A stretch of DNA of 64,000 nt from Lentzea aerocolonigenes (GCF_000974445.1 NZ_BBOJ01000021.1:124001-188000), one strand, 5' to 3'; shown: positions 16,851 to 25,307, counted from the stretch's first letter. Translations and numbers: made by a program. Notes: generated by a model not told the origin, from the sequence alone.

Positions 16851-17800
16851 GACTCCTCCTTCGTGAGCCGCTGGATCGGCAGCACACACACGAGCACCAG
16901 TACGACGAGCACCACCGCGAGAGCCGAGGCCACGCCGACCTGCCGTTCGACGAACGCCTGGTAGTAGATCTCCAGGCCGGGCACCATCGTCGTGTTCCCC
17001 GGACCGCCCTGCGTGGCGATGTAGACGATGTCGAAACTCGCCAGCGCCGCGATGACCGTGACCGTGACGCAGACGCCGATCTCCTGCCGCAGACTCGGCA
17101 CGGTGATCGAGAAGAACTCGCGCAACGGTCCGGCGCCGTCGATGCGCGCGGCCTCGTACAGCGCCGGGTCGATCTTGCTCATCCCCGCCAGGAGCAGCAG
17201 CGTGCACAGGCCCAGCAGCACCCACGCGCCGATCACGCCGACCGCGGGCAGCGCCGTGCCGAAGTCGCCGAGCCACGCCCTGGTCACGCCGCCGAGCCCG
17301 ACCGCGGACAGCACCTGGTTGACCAGGCCGTTGCCCGACAGCAGCCAGCTCCACGCGATACCGGCGGCGACCAGCGGGATCACCTGCGGGATGAACAGGA
17401 CCGTCCGCGCGACGGCGGCGAGCCGGCTGGTGGCGATGCGCCGGATCGTGGCGGCGATCGCGAGGCCCAGCAGCACCGGCACGCCGCTGAAGAACACGAT
17501 CAGCTCGAAGGCGTTGACGATCGTGCCCGACAGCTCGGGGTCGGTGAACACCTTGACGTAGTTGTCGAAACCCACCCACGGGGAAGCGCCGATGCCGTCC
17601 CACTCGTAGAACGAGTACTGCACCGTCCGCCCCATCGGCAGCAGGACGAACAGCGCGTAGGCCGTGATCGCGGGGGCCACGAAGAGCCACGCGACCCACG
17701 CCTTCCCGCGCCGCCGCACGCGCGGCTTCGCGGTTTTCGTCAGAACTTCGGAACGTGCGGCCGGCGGCGTGAGAACGCCACCGGCCATCCGCTGCGTCAT
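16847..17800 (-). CDS. Carbohydrate ABC transporter permease (MalF type)
   Basis: A 317-residue permease with a basic N-terminal tail (KPRVRRRGKAWVAWLF) and six helices. The EAA loop is ALYEAARIDGAGPLREFFSITVPSLR. It starts at ATG 17800, 7 bp after the binding-protein stop, and overlaps the next permease by 4 bp. It forms the channel with the MalG-type subunit. Sucrose or a fructo-oligosaccharide is the likely cargo given the GH68 enzyme in the same operon; that assignment is an inference. Confidence 0.93.
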   Translation of the reverse strand: MTQRMAGGVLTPPAARSEVLTKTAKPRVRRRGKAWVAWLFVAPAITAYALFVLLPMGRTVQYSFYEWDGIGASPWVGFDNYVKVFTDPELSGTIVNAFELIVFFSGVPVLLGLAIAATIRRIATSRLAAVARTVLFIPQVIPLVAAGIAWSWLLSGNGLVNQVLSAVGLGGVTRAWLGDFGTALPAVGVIGAWVLLGLCTLLLLAGMSKIDPALYEAARIDGAGPLREFFSITVPSLRQEIGVCVTVTVIAALASFDIVYIATQGGPGNTTMVPGLEIYYQAFVERQVGVASALAVVLVVLVLVCVLPIQRLTKEES

Positions 17801-17807
17801 CGGCGGT

Positions 17808-19160
17808 TCAGCTCCCGACCTGGGTCTGGTAGTCGCTCTGCACCGCCTTGAGCAGCCCCTCAGGGCTCTGCTCCCCGGCGAACAGCTTCTGCAGCTGCGG
17901 AGTCCAGCTCTTGGCGTAGATCGCGCCGGTGGCGTTGGCGATGAAGTCCATGGCGCCGTTGTCCTTCGAGATCCGTTCGCCGGCGGCCAGCGTCTCCGCG
18001 GTCACCGTGCCCTGAGCCACCGCGGGCATCTTCGCGTCGGCCGCTCCCATCGGGTGCGAACCGCCGACCTCCACCGCGATCCGGCGCGCGGTCTCGTTCG
18101 TCGCCACCCAGTCCAGGAAGACCGCGGCGCAGTCGGCGTTCTTCGCCTTGGCGCCGATGCCGAACGTGAGCGGCGCCGACATCGCCGCCACCTTGCCGCC
18201 CTTCTCCGCGGGCAACGGGAAGAAGCCCACCTCGCCCGGCATCTTCTTGTCGAGGTTCCCGGACTCCCAGTCACCGTTGAACATGAACAACCCGTTGCCC
18301 GCCAGGAACTCGCTCATCATCTTGGCGTAGTCCATCGCGTTGGCGTCCTTGGCGAAGTAGCCCGACTTGATCCAGCCCTGCAGGTGCCCGGCCGCCTTGA
18401 CGTTCGACGGGGTGTCGATCGTGGCGCCGGGCTTCTGGTAGATCCAGTCGTTGACCGGCTTCGGGTCGCCGTAGGCCGCCATGAGGTTCTGCAGCGGGAA
18501 CGCGAGCCCGCCGGTGGCGCCGCCGTTGAACACGGTGATCGGGGTGACGCCGGCCTGCTGGGCCTTCGCGAGCACGCCGTCGAACTCCGCGAGCGTGGTG
18601 GGCGCCGCCGTCATGCCGACCCGCTCGGCGAGGGTCTTGTTGTAGAAGACGCCGGTGACGCTGAAGTTCAGTCCCATCGCGAACAGCGAGCCCTCACCGC
18701 GCGCGCCGCCGCCGGGCTTCATGCGCAGCTGTTCCAGCTGGGACGCCGGCCACTTGTCCCAGCCGAACACTCCGGCGTATCCGTCGAGGTTCTTCAGCAG
18801 GTTGTTCTTCACGAGCTCGGAGACCTGCGGCAGGCGCATCAGGTCCGGCGGGTCGTCCGCCAGCACGCGCGGCGCGTTCTGCGTGATCACCGCGAACTGG
18901 TCCTCGCGGATGTCCCACTTGACGTTGGGGAACTGCTTGGAGAACTCGTCGCTCAGCGCCTTGGGCAACGGGAAGCCCGTCTCGAAGTACGCGCGCAGCG
19001 TGACCGGTTGCGTGCCACAGGTCGGTTTCTCGGTCAGGGCCGCGCCCGTGTCCGTCGACTGCACACCGGTGCCGCCGGGTCCGCCACAGGCTGCCAGCAG
19101 AGCGGCTGCCAGTAAGGCGGCACCGGCCAGACTTCCGCGGTGACTGGTGCGACGCGGCAT
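17808..19160 (-). CDS. Sugar-binding lipoprotein of an ABC importer
   Basis: A 450-residue extracellular solute-binding protein. It has a lipoprotein signal with lipobox LLAAC (Cys at about residue 25), then a family 1 binding fold (VTLRAYFETGFPLPKALSDEF; ITVFNGGATGGLAF; MFNGDWESGNLDKKMPGEVGFFPLP). GAGGAGG lies four bases before ATG 19160. It is the first gene of the importer-GH68 operon, and its promoter faces the divergent LacI gene across a 124-bp region that carries the palindrome at 19207-19224. Confidence 0.93.
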   Translation of the reverse strand: MPRRTSHRGSLAGAALLAAALLAACGGPGGTGVQSTDTGAALTEKPTCGTQPVTLRAYFETGFPLPKALSDEFSKQFPNVKWDIREDQFAVITQNAPRVLADDPPDLMRLPQVSELVKNNLLKNLDGYAGVFGWDKWPASQLEQLRMKPGGGARGEGSLFAMGLNFSVTGVFYNKTLAERVGMTAAPTTLAEFDGVLAKAQQAGVTPITVFNGGATGGLAFPLQNLMAAYGDPKPVNDWIYQKPGATIDTPSNVKAAGHLQGWIKSGYFAKDANAMDYAKMMSEFLAGNGLFMFNGDWESGNLDKKMPGEVGFFPLPAEKGGKVAAMSAPLTFGIGAKAKNADCAAVFLDWVATNETARRIAVEVGGSHPMGAADAKMPAVAQGTVTAETLAAGERISKDNGAMDFIANATGAIYAKSWTPQLQKLFAGEQSPEGLLKAVQSDYQTQVGS

Positions 19161-19206
19161 TGCGCCTCCTCGGATCCACTTCGCCGACCGGCGCCTGTCC
19201 GCCGGT

Positions 19207-19224
19207 TGCTAAATCGTGTTAGCA
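19207..19224. promoter_or_regulatory. LacI-type operator between the importer operon and its regulator
   Basis: TGCTAA and TTAGCA, perfect 6-bp arms with a 6-bp spacer, lie midway between the binding-protein ATG (19160) and the LacI TTG (19285). The position suits repression of the operon and autoregulation. The sequence differs from the TGTGAGCGCTAACA motif elsewhere in the window. Confidence 0.6.
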
Positions 19225-19284
19225 GGGCGCAGTGTTACCCTCGCCCCGACTGAAGTCAAGATCCTGCGGTGCGGAGGTTTTTCC

Positions 19285-20340
19285 TTGAGTCCACGGAGGG
19301 TGACGCTCGCCGAGGTCGCCGAGCGCGCCGGTGTGTCCCGGAGCACGGCGTCGCTCGTGCTGGCGGGGCGCAGCCGTGAGCTGCGGATCTCGCACAGCGT
19401 CGAACAACAGGTCATCGCCGCCGCGAAGGAGCTGGACTACCGGCGCAACGCGGTGTCCGTCGGCCTGCGCACCGGCAAGACCCGCACGATCGGCTTCGTC
19501 TCGGACACGGTCGCCACGTCCCGGCTCGCCGGTGACATGATCAAGGGCGCCGTCGAGGCCGCCCGCGAGCGGGACCTGCTGCTGTTCATCGGTGAGACCG
19601 AGGGCGAGGAGGACCTGGAAGTCGGCCTGCTGCAGGCGATGCACGACCGCCAGGTCGACGGCATCATCTTCGCGTCGATGTTCACCAGGGCCGTCGAGAC
19701 CCCGGCCGCGCTGACGACCGGCCCGGCGGTGCTGCTCAACGCGGTACCGAAAGGACAGTCCACTTTGTCCTCGGTCGTGCCGGACGAGATCGGGGCGGGC
19801 CGCAGCGCCGCACAGGTGCTGCTCGACGCGGGCCACCGCGACGGCATCCACCTCATCGGCGTCGGCCCGCGAATCCGTGACGTCCCACCGGAAGCACTCG
19901 CCGGCGTCCAACGGCTCACCGGCATCCACGAGGTGTTCACCGGCGCGGGCGTCGAGCTCGCCGGCGGCCGGATCTGCTCGGACTGGCAGCCGGAACTCGG
20001 TTACGAGGCAACCCGGGAACTGCTGCGGGAGACCACGCCGTCCGCGTTGATCTGTCTCAACGACCGGATCGCCGTCGGCGCGTACCAGGCCCTCGACGAC
20101 TTCGGCCTCAAGGTGCCCTCGGACGTCTCCGTCGTCTCGTTCGACGACCACCCCGTCGCGACCTGGATCCGCCCCAAGCTCACCACGATCGCGCTCCCCC
20201 ACTACGAGCTCGGCCGCAAGGCGGTCGAGGTGCTCCTGCGCGAGATGGATTCCGACAGCGAGGGATCCGCACCGCTGGGCGAGACGCACCGCCTGCCGAT
20301 GCCGGTGCGGTTGCGCGACTCCGTGGCCGCCCGGTCGTGA
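19285..20340 (+). CDS. LacI family transcriptional regulator
   Basis: A 351-residue repressor: the N-terminal HTH (VTLAEVAERAGVSRSTASLVL) and hinge (YRRNAVSVGLRTGKTRTIGF) are followed by a periplasmic-binding-like sensor domain (DGIIFASMF; ALICLNDRIAVGAYQAL; VSVVSFDDHPVATW). TTG 19285 is preferred because GGAGG lies eight bases before it and the HTH begins soon after; TTG at 19216 falls inside the operator. It is divergent from the importer-GH68 operon and is its likely sucrose- or fructoside-responsive regulator. Confidence 0.92.
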   Translation: MSPRRVTLAEVAERAGVSRSTASLVLAGRSRELRISHSVEQQVIAAAKELDYRRNAVSVGLRTGKTRTIGFVSDTVATSRLAGDMIKGAVEAARERDLLLFIGETEGEEDLEVGLLQAMHDRQVDGIIFASMFTRAVETPAALTTGPAVLLNAVPKGQSTLSSVVPDEIGAGRSAAQVLLDAGHRDGIHLIGVGPRIRDVPPEALAGVQRLTGIHEVFTGAGVELAGGRICSDWQPELGYEATRELLRETTPSALICLNDRIAVGAYQALDDFGLKVPSDVSVVSFDDHPVATWIRPKLTTIALPHYELGRKAVEVLLREMDSDSEGSAPLGETHRLPMPVRLRDSVAARS

Positions 20341-20364
20341 GCGGGTGTGGCCGCACCCGCTCAC
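20337..20364. terminator. Hairpin between convergent LacI and LPMO genes
   Basis: A perfect 11-bp stem (GTGAGCGGGTG / CACCCGCTCAC) with a 6-base loop overlaps the LacI stop codon and precedes the LPMO stop at 20377. It could work in both directions. There is no U-tract. Confidence 0.6.
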
Positions 20365-20376
20365 GACACGGTGAGG

Positions 20377-21006
20377 TCAGCCGAAGTTCACGTCACTGCA
20401 CCACATGTAGGCCTGGTCGAGGTGTGAGGCCTGCCAGATCGTGAAGACGATGTGGTGCCCGCGGTAGCCGGACGTCTGGACGTTGAACGTGATGTCCTTG
20501 GCCGGGGCGTACCTTCCGGTCTGCGTGATGAAGTCGAGGTTGTTCCAACCGAGGCTCTGGGTGGTCGGGTCGTACCCGTTCTTGCTCACGTAGACGCGGA
20601 AGTAGTCGGCGCCGTGACTCGCCTGGTCGTACAGGTGCATCGTGAAGTTGCTGCCCACGTTGGTGGTCTTCCACCGGCCGGGCGTGTTGAGGGAGTTGTT
20701 GCGCGCCAGGGCGTTGCTGCAGAGCTGCCCGTTGGGCGTGGCGCCCTGGAAGTTGCCCTTGAGCCCGTCCCGCAGCGCGCTCATCCAGTTCCACATGGTG
20801 TCGGCGTTGGCCTGGAACGCCTGCCAGCACATGGGGTCCTGGTCCTTCATGGCGGGGTTGGTGTGCTGACTGCCCCACGTCTTCCAGCACTGGTAGGCAC
20901 GGGTCGCCGGGCCGATGATCGTGCCGTGCGCCGAGGCCGTGGGAGCGGTCCACAGGATTGTGCAGGCCAGCATGCCGATGATCACTGCGATGCTGCGCGT
21001 ACGCAT
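20377..21006 (-). CDS. Lytic polysaccharide monooxygenase, AA10 family
   Basis: A 209-residue secreted single-domain LPMO. The signal peptide ends TASA, leaving His27 as the mature N-terminus (HGTIIGPATRAY), the first copper ligand; the second His is H131 in YDQASHGADYFRVYV. Cysteines at 40, 60 and 96 and one near the end suit the usual disulfides. It cleaves cellulose or chitin oxidatively; no extra binding module is present. GGAGG seven bases upstream supports ATG 21006. A perfect CebR-type palindrome 50 bp upstream favours cellulose (cellobiose-induced) over chitin. Confidence 0.93.
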   Translation of the reverse strand: MRTRSIAVIIGMLACTILWTAPTASAHGTIIGPATRAYQCWKTWGSQHTNPAMKDQDPMCWQAFQANADTMWNWMSALRDGLKGNFQGATPNGQLCSNALARNNSLNTPGRWKTTNVGSNFTMHLYDQASHGADYFRVYVSKNGYDPTTQSLGWNNLDFITQTGRYAPAKDITFNVQTSGYRGHHIVFTIWQASHLDQAYMWCSDVNFG

Positions 21007-21054
21007 GAATGGGCCTCCATCCGGTGATCGAGCAGGGGATCGAGCAGCGGCGGA

Positions 21055-21070
21055 CTGGGAGCGCTCCCAG
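21055..21070. promoter_or_regulatory. CebR-type operator upstream of the LPMO gene
   Basis: CTGGGAGCGCTCCCAG is a perfect 16-bp palindrome containing the 14-bp TGGGAGCGCTCCCA operator described for the Streptomyces cellobiose-sensing repressor CebR. It is 50 bp before the LPMO start. No CebR gene is in the window. Confidence 0.85.
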
Positions 21071-21208
21071 GGAATATAACCTACACGTAACGCTTCGAAA
21101 CCGCAAGGAAACGTTGAGTGATCACCGGCGAGGGTTCGAGGGTGCAGCGAAGCTGAACGCCTGACACAACGTGCCGGCCGGTCACACACCAGCTGATTTC
21201 ACCGTTCA

Positions 21209-21222
21209 TGTGAACGCTAACT
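21209..21222. promoter_or_regulatory. TGTGAGCGCTAACA-family box
   Basis: TGTGAACGCTAACT, two mismatches to the motif found before the GH127 and GH36 genes. It lies about 190 bp upstream of the GDSL esterase. Confidence 0.5.
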
Positions 21223-21362
21223 CAAACGACTGCCCGCTCCGCCGCCGCAAATGTGTCAGACCATCATCTTTCAGAATCGATCTGTTGAAGGCATTCGACG
21301 AGGTCATCGACAAGTCGTCTCAACTGGAAGTTCCCTTGACACCACATTGCCTCGCGGCCCAA

Positions 21363-21376
21363 TGTGATCGCTAACA
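21363..21376. promoter_or_regulatory. TGTGAGCGCTAACA-family box before the GDSL esterase
   Basis: TGTGATCGCTAACA, one mismatch to the motif. It is 30 bp upstream of ATG 21406, a repressing position. Confidence 0.6.
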
Positions 21377-21405
21377 CCATTGTTGCTCTCATCGAGGAGA
21401 ACACG

Positions 21406-22491
21406 ATGACGATCAAGACGTGGCGGGCCGTCGCCTGCGCCGCCGCTCTGCTCACCGCCACGCTGCCGGCCGCACCGGCGCTCGCGGAGTCCAACGGCGG
21501 AACGCGGGTCATGCCGCTGGGCGACTCGATCACCGAGGGCACGCAGGTGCCGGGCGGCTACCGCATCGGGCTGTGGCAGCGGCTCTCGAACTACCGCATC
21601 GACTTCGTCGGCTCGCAGTTCAACGGTCCGTCGTCGCTGGGCGACCACGACCACGAGGGACATCCGGGCTGGCGCATCGACCAGATCGACGCGAACATCG
21701 TCAGCTGGCTGGGCAACACCAACCCCCGCAGCGTGTTGCTGCACATCGGCACCAACGACGTGCTGCAGAACTTCGACCTGGCCAACGCGCCCGCACGTCT
21801 GTCCACTCTGGTCGACCGCATCACCTCGACCGCGCCGAACGCCGACGTGTTCGTCGCGACGATCATCCCGTTGTCCAACGCCGGGCAGGAGTCCGCCGCG
21901 CGGACGTTCAACGCCACGATCCCGGGAATGGTGCAGAGCAAGGTCAACGCGGGCAAGCGCGTGCACCTGGTCGACATGCACTCCGCCCTCACCACGGCCG
22001 ACCTGATCGACGGTGTCCACCCGACCGCCGGCGGCTACGACAAGATGGCCGCCACCTGGAACACCGCGCTGCGCTCCGTGCCCGGCAGCATCGGTGACCC
22101 CACGGGCACGGCCCGGCAGATCGTGGGCGTGCCGTCGGGCCGGTGCGCCGACGTTCCCGGGGCGACCACGAACAACGGCACGCAGCTCCAGCTGTGGGAC
22201 TGCCACGGTGGCACCAACCAGAACTGGACCTACACCTCGTCCAAGCAAATGGTGGTCTACGGCAACAAGTGCCTCGACGCCTACGGCTGGGGCACCACCA
22301 ACGGCACCCCGGCGGCGATCTGGGACTGCACCGGCGGCGCGAACCAGCAGTGGAACGTGAACGCCAACGGCACGATCACCAGTGCGCACTCCGGCCTGTG
22401 CCTGGACGCCAGCGGTGGCGGATCGGCCAACGGCACGAAGCTCGTTCTGTGGACCTGCAACGGGGCCGCGAACCAGCAGTGGAGGTCGTGA
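21406..22491 (+). CDS. Secreted SGNH/GDSL hydrolase with C-terminal ricin-type lectin domain
   Basis: A 361-residue secreted protein. After a signal peptide (ends APALA, about residue 27) comes an SGNH esterase domain with the block I serine S41 in PLGDSITEG, block III GTND and block V DGVHPTAGG. Residues about 232-361 form a CBM13-like ricin B domain with three QxW-type repeats (NQNW, NQQW, NQQW). It probably removes acetyl or feruloyl groups from plant polysaccharide while bound to it. ATG 21406 has GAGGAG seven bases upstream. It converges on the TetR gene with only 3 bp between the stops. Confidence 0.92.
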   Translation: MTIKTWRAVACAAALLTATLPAAPALAESNGGTRVMPLGDSITEGTQVPGGYRIGLWQRLSNYRIDFVGSQFNGPSSLGDHDHEGHPGWRIDQIDANIVSWLGNTNPRSVLLHIGTNDVLQNFDLANAPARLSTLVDRITSTAPNADVFVATIIPLSNAGQESAARTFNATIPGMVQSKVNAGKRVHLVDMHSALTTADLIDGVHPTAGGYDKMAATWNTALRSVPGSIGDPTGTARQIVGVPSGRCADVPGATTNNGTQLQLWDCHGGTNQNWTYTSSKQMVVYGNKCLDAYGWGTTNGTPAAIWDCTGGANQQWNVNANGTITSAHSGLCLDASGGGSANGTKLVLWTCNGAANQQWRS

Positions 22492-22494
22492 CAG

Positions 22495-23112
22495 TCAGGT
22501 CGACACGGTCGCGGTGAGCATTCCGACGACCAGGTCGACCAGCTCCGAGGCCGTGTGCGCGTCGTCCTGAGACAGGTCGTCCGCGCACACGGCCCGTTCG
22601 CGATCGGCGAGCAGTGCGAACAGCACGGTCGGCAGCACGCGCAGCCGCCGACGCCTGACCGCGGGCGGGACGTCCTCCAGCGCGCGGTCCAGCCGCATGA
22701 TGATCAACCGGACCGCGGCCCGGCCCGCCCGGTCGAGGTTCGCGTCGGCGGCCAGGGCCGGGTGGGTGCGGACCTGTTCGAGGAACCGGGCGTAGTGGGT
22801 GGCGCCGTGCTCGTACGGGACGGTCAGCATCGGCACGACCAGTGCCGCGACCAGGGCGCGGACGTCGTGCGCCGCGCCGGTCGCCTCGGCCTCGGTGAGC
22901 AGCTCCAGGCGGTGCTGCTCCAGGTCGGCGATGCGGTGCTCCGCGACGGCGTCGATCAACCCGTCCCTGCCGCCGAAGTGGTACTGCACCGCGGAGTTGT
23001 TGCGTTGCCCCGCGGCCGTCGCGATGTCGCGCAACGGCACTTCCGGGCCGTGCTCGGCGATCAACCGCTCGGCGGCGACGATGATCCGCTCCCTGGCGTC
23101 CGCACTGGCCAC
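22495..23112 (-). CDS. TetR family transcriptional regulator
   Basis: A 205-residue regulator. The HTH is in residues 5-55 (ARERIIVAAERLIAEHGPEVPLRDIATAAGQRNNSAVQYHFGGRDGLIDAV), and the C-terminal ligand domain is generic. GTG 23112 starts 60 bp from the divergent SDR gene. The shared gap holds a TTAAGC/GCTTAA inverted repeat over the SDR promoter, so it most likely represses the SDR and DapB-like genes. The ligand is unknown. Confidence 0.9.
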   Translation of the reverse strand: MASADARERIIVAAERLIAEHGPEVPLRDIATAAGQRNNSAVQYHFGGRDGLIDAVAEHRIADLEQHRLELLTEAEATGAAHDVRALVAALVVPMLTVPYEHGATHYARFLEQVRTHPALAADANLDRAGRAAVRLIIMRLDRALEDVPPAVRRRRLRVLPTVLFALLADRERAVCADDLSQDDAHTASELVDLVVGMLTATVST

Positions 23113-23135
23113 GGCACCACGTTAACACGCGCCTC

Positions 23136-23164
23136 TTGACTTTTAAGCACGTGGGCTTAACGTT
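23136..23164 (+). promoter_or_regulatory. Promoter with overlapping TetR-type operator
   Basis: TTGACT (23136-23141), a 17-base spacer and TAACGT (23159-23164). The inverted repeat TTAAGC-N6-GCTTAA (23143-23160) covers the spacer. A start about 7 bases on falls at GTG 23171, so the mRNA may be leaderless. Confidence 0.6.
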
Positions 23165-23170
23165 GGCCGG

Positions 23171-23959
23171 GTGGTGACGGACATGTTCGGGTTGCCCGGC
23201 GCGGTCGCGGTCGTGACCGGCGCGGGCCGCGGAATCGGGGCCGCCTCGGCGGTCGCGCTCGCCGAGGCGGGTGCGGACGTGGTGATCAGCGCGCGCACCG
23301 CGGAACAGCTGGCCGAGGTCGCGGGGATGATCGAGGCGCTGGGGCGCAGAGCTGTCGCCGTGGCGGCGGACCTGTCCGATGTGGACGCTGTGAAATCATT
23401 GGCGCACACGGCGGCGGAACGGTTCGGGCGGTTGGACGTGGTGGTGAACAACGTCGGCGGCACCCTGCCGAACACGTTCCTGACGACCACGCCGGACTTC
23501 CTCGAGGACGCCTTCCACTTCAACGTCACCACCGCACACGCGCTCACCGGCGCGGCGGTTCCGCTCATGCTCGAGAGCGGTGGCGGGTCGGTGGTCAACA
23601 TCGCCTCGGTGATGGGCAGGCTCGCCGGTCGCGGCTTCCTGGCCTACGGCACGGCGAAAGCCGCACTGACCCACTACACGCGCCTGGCCGCCACGGACCT
23701 CGCGCCGCGGATCAGGGTCAACGCGATCGACGTGGGCTCCGTGCACACCTCGGCGCTCGACGTGGTCGCGCGCGACGAGAAGATCAGGACCTCGATGGAG
23801 CAGGCGACGCCGTTGCGCCGCCTCGGACATCCAGACGAGGTCGCGGCCGCCGTGCTGTTCCTGGCGTCACGGGCCTCCGGCTACACCACGGGTTCGGTGC
23901 TGCGGGTCGACGGCGGCATCGGCGCGCCCAACCTCGACTTCAACCTCCCTGACCTCTGA
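23171..23959 (+). CDS. Short-chain dehydrogenase/reductase
   Basis: A 262-residue NAD(P)-dependent classical SDR. The cofactor motif is TGAGRGIG; NNVGG follows; the catalytic Ser is in NIASVMG and the Tyr/Lys in YGTAK; the C-terminus GYTTGSVLRVDGG is typical of FabG-like proteins. GTG 23171 fits a leaderless transcript from the promoter at 23136; GTG 23174 is an alternative. The DapB-like gene follows after 10 bp, giving a two-gene operon. The substrate is unknown. Confidence 0.92.
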   Translation: MVTDMFGLPGAVAVVTGAGRGIGAASAVALAEAGADVVISARTAEQLAEVAGMIEALGRRAVAVAADLSDVDAVKSLAHTAAERFGRLDVVVNNVGGTLPNTFLTTTPDFLEDAFHFNVTTAHALTGAAVPLMLESGGGSVVNIASVMGRLAGRGFLAYGTAKAALTHYTRLAATDLAPRIRVNAIDVGSVHTSALDVVARDEKIRTSMEQATPLRRLGHPDEVAAAVLFLASRASGYTTGSVLRVDGGIGAPNLDFNLPDL

Positions 23960-23969
23960 GGAGACGCAC

Positions 23970-25055
23970 GTGGCCCATCGCGTGGTGCAGTGGAGCACCG
24001 GCAACGTCGGCAGGTGGGCGTTGCGGGGGATCATCGACCACCCGGAGCTGGAGCTCGCCGGCTTGTGGGTGTCCAGTACCGCCAAGGAGGGCCGCGACGC
24101 GGGCGAGCTGGCCGGCCTCGACCGCTCCCTCGGCATCGCCGCGACCACCGACGCCGACCAGCTGATCGCTTTGAAACCCGACTGCGTGGTCTACACGGCG
24201 ATGGCCGACCACCGCCTGAACGAGGCGATCGACGACCTGTGCCGGCTCCTGCGCGCGGGCATCAACGTGGTGGCGAGCGGCCCGGTGTTCCTGTCGTACC
24301 CGGACGGCACCGTGCCCCCGGAGGTGGTCGAGCCCGTCCGCCAGGCCGCGGCCGAGGGCGGAAGTTCGTTGTGGGTCAACGGAATCGACCCCGGCTGGGC
24401 CAACGACTGGCTGCCGCTGCTGCTGTCCGGCACCTGCCAGCGCATCGACCAGATCCGCTGCTCGGAGATCACGGACTACTCGACCTACGACAACCCGTTG
24501 GTGCTGTTCGACATCATGGGCTTCGGTTCGCCGCCCGACCACACTCCCCTGCTGCTGCAACCGGGAGTGCTCACCCTCGCCTGGGGCAGCGTGGTCCGCC
24601 AACTCGCCGCCGCCCTGGACGTCGAGCTCGACGCGGTGGTCGAACACCACGAACGTTTCCCCGCACCGCAGTCGTTCACGGTCGCGGGCCGCACGATCGC
24701 CGAGGGCACCATGGCGGCCCTGCGGTTCACCGTCAGCGGCATGGTCGGCGACCGCCCGGTGCTGGTGCTCGAACACGTCACCAGGCTTTCTGCGGACCAC
24801 GCACCGGACTGGCCGCAGCCCGCCGGGACCGGGTGCTACCGCGTGGAGGTCACCGGTGAGCCCAACTACGTGCTGGACCTGCGGTTGACCGGCGGGGACG
24901 GCGACCACAACACGGCAGGGGTGGCGTCCACCGCGATGCGCCTGGTGAACGCGGTTCCCGCGGTGGTGGCGGCGCCGGCTGGGCTGCTGACGGCGCTCGA
25001 CCTGCCGCTGACCACGGGGCGAGGACTGGTGTCGGGTCGGCCGCTGGTGTCGTGA
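23970..25055 (+). CDS. DapB-like NAD(P)-dependent dehydrogenase
   Basis: A 361-residue protein. The N-terminal Rossmann domain (VVQWSTGNVGRWALRGIIDHPELELAGLWV) resembles dihydrodipicolinate reductase and 2,4-diaminopentanoate dehydrogenase; actinobacteria carry many such paralogues of unknown substrate, often beside SDRs and lipid or steroid genes. It is not the biosynthetic DapB, which is shorter and has a KKxPSGTA-type motif not found here. GAGGAG seven bases upstream supports GTG 23970. The tail LPLTTGRGLVSGRPLVS is repetitive, and 13-bp GC-rich direct repeats (25060-25086) follow the stop. Confidence 0.8.
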   Translation: MAHRVVQWSTGNVGRWALRGIIDHPELELAGLWVSSTAKEGRDAGELAGLDRSLGIAATTDADQLIALKPDCVVYTAMADHRLNEAIDDLCRLLRAGINVVASGPVFLSYPDGTVPPEVVEPVRQAAAEGGSSLWVNGIDPGWANDWLPLLLSGTCQRIDQIRCSEITDYSTYDNPLVLFDIMGFGSPPDHTPLLLQPGVLTLAWGSVVRQLAAALDVELDAVVEHHERFPAPQSFTVAGRTIAEGTMAALRFTVSGMVGDRPVLVLEHVTRLSADHAPDWPQPAGTGCYRVEVTGEPNYVLDLRLTGGDGDHNTAGVASTAMRLVNAVPAVVAAPAGLLTALDLPLTTGRGLVSGRPLVS

Positions 25056-25138
25056 CGCTGGCGTGGCGGCGCGGGCGTGGCGGCGCACGCTGGTGTCGCA
25101 GCGCAGGCCGGGACCACCACGCTCCACTCGCCCAGACG

Positions 25139-25152
25139 TGTGAGCGCTAACA
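25139..25152. promoter_or_regulatory. TGTGAGCGCTAACA operator, distal box of the GH127 gene
   Basis: An exact copy of the motif, identical to the box before the GH36 operon (52111-52124). It lies about 170 bp before the GH127 ATG. Confidence 0.7.
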
Positions 25153-25204
25153 GCCCCACCACAAATCAATCGAATATTTCGACTATCGACGCCATCGAAG
25201 TGAA

Positions 25205-25218
25205 CGTTAGCGCTCACA
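25205..25218. promoter_or_regulatory. TGTGAGCGCTAAC operator in reverse orientation, proximal box of the GH127 gene
   Basis: The minus strand reads TGTGAGCGCTAACG. It sits 7 bp upstream of the -35 element and 66 bp from the distal box. The intervening DNA is AT-rich and holds the palindrome TCGAATATTTCGA. Two opposed boxes suit a looping repressor. Confidence 0.7.
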
Positions 25219-25225
25219 TCACCCG

Positions 25226-25255
25226 TTGACCCGGCAACAGAACCGTCGCTAGATT
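25226..25255 (+). promoter_or_regulatory. Promoter of the GH127 gene
   Basis: TTGACC (25226-25231), an 18-base spacer and TAGATT (25250-25255), 52 bp before ATG 25308. Confidence 0.6.
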
Positions 25256-25307
25256 CCGGTGCAGTTCTCCGGATCCGCACGTTTCGCCGAGCAACTGGAG
25301 CATCGCC

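Larger units (their letters stand above)
21007..21405. promoter_or_regulatory. Divergent promoter region of LPMO and GDSL esterase genes
   Basis: These 399 bp hold no gene. Besides the CebR-type site (21055-21070), two TGTGANCGCTAAC boxes lie at 21209-21222 and 21363-21376, and GAGGAG at 21394-21399 is the ribosome site for ATG 21406. Confidence 0.7.

Noticed and set aside
25060..25086. Two 13-bp GGCGTGGCGGCGC direct repeats after the DapB-like gene
   Set aside because: They are short, very GC-rich and adjacent to a repetitive coding tail; chance or slippage explains them.
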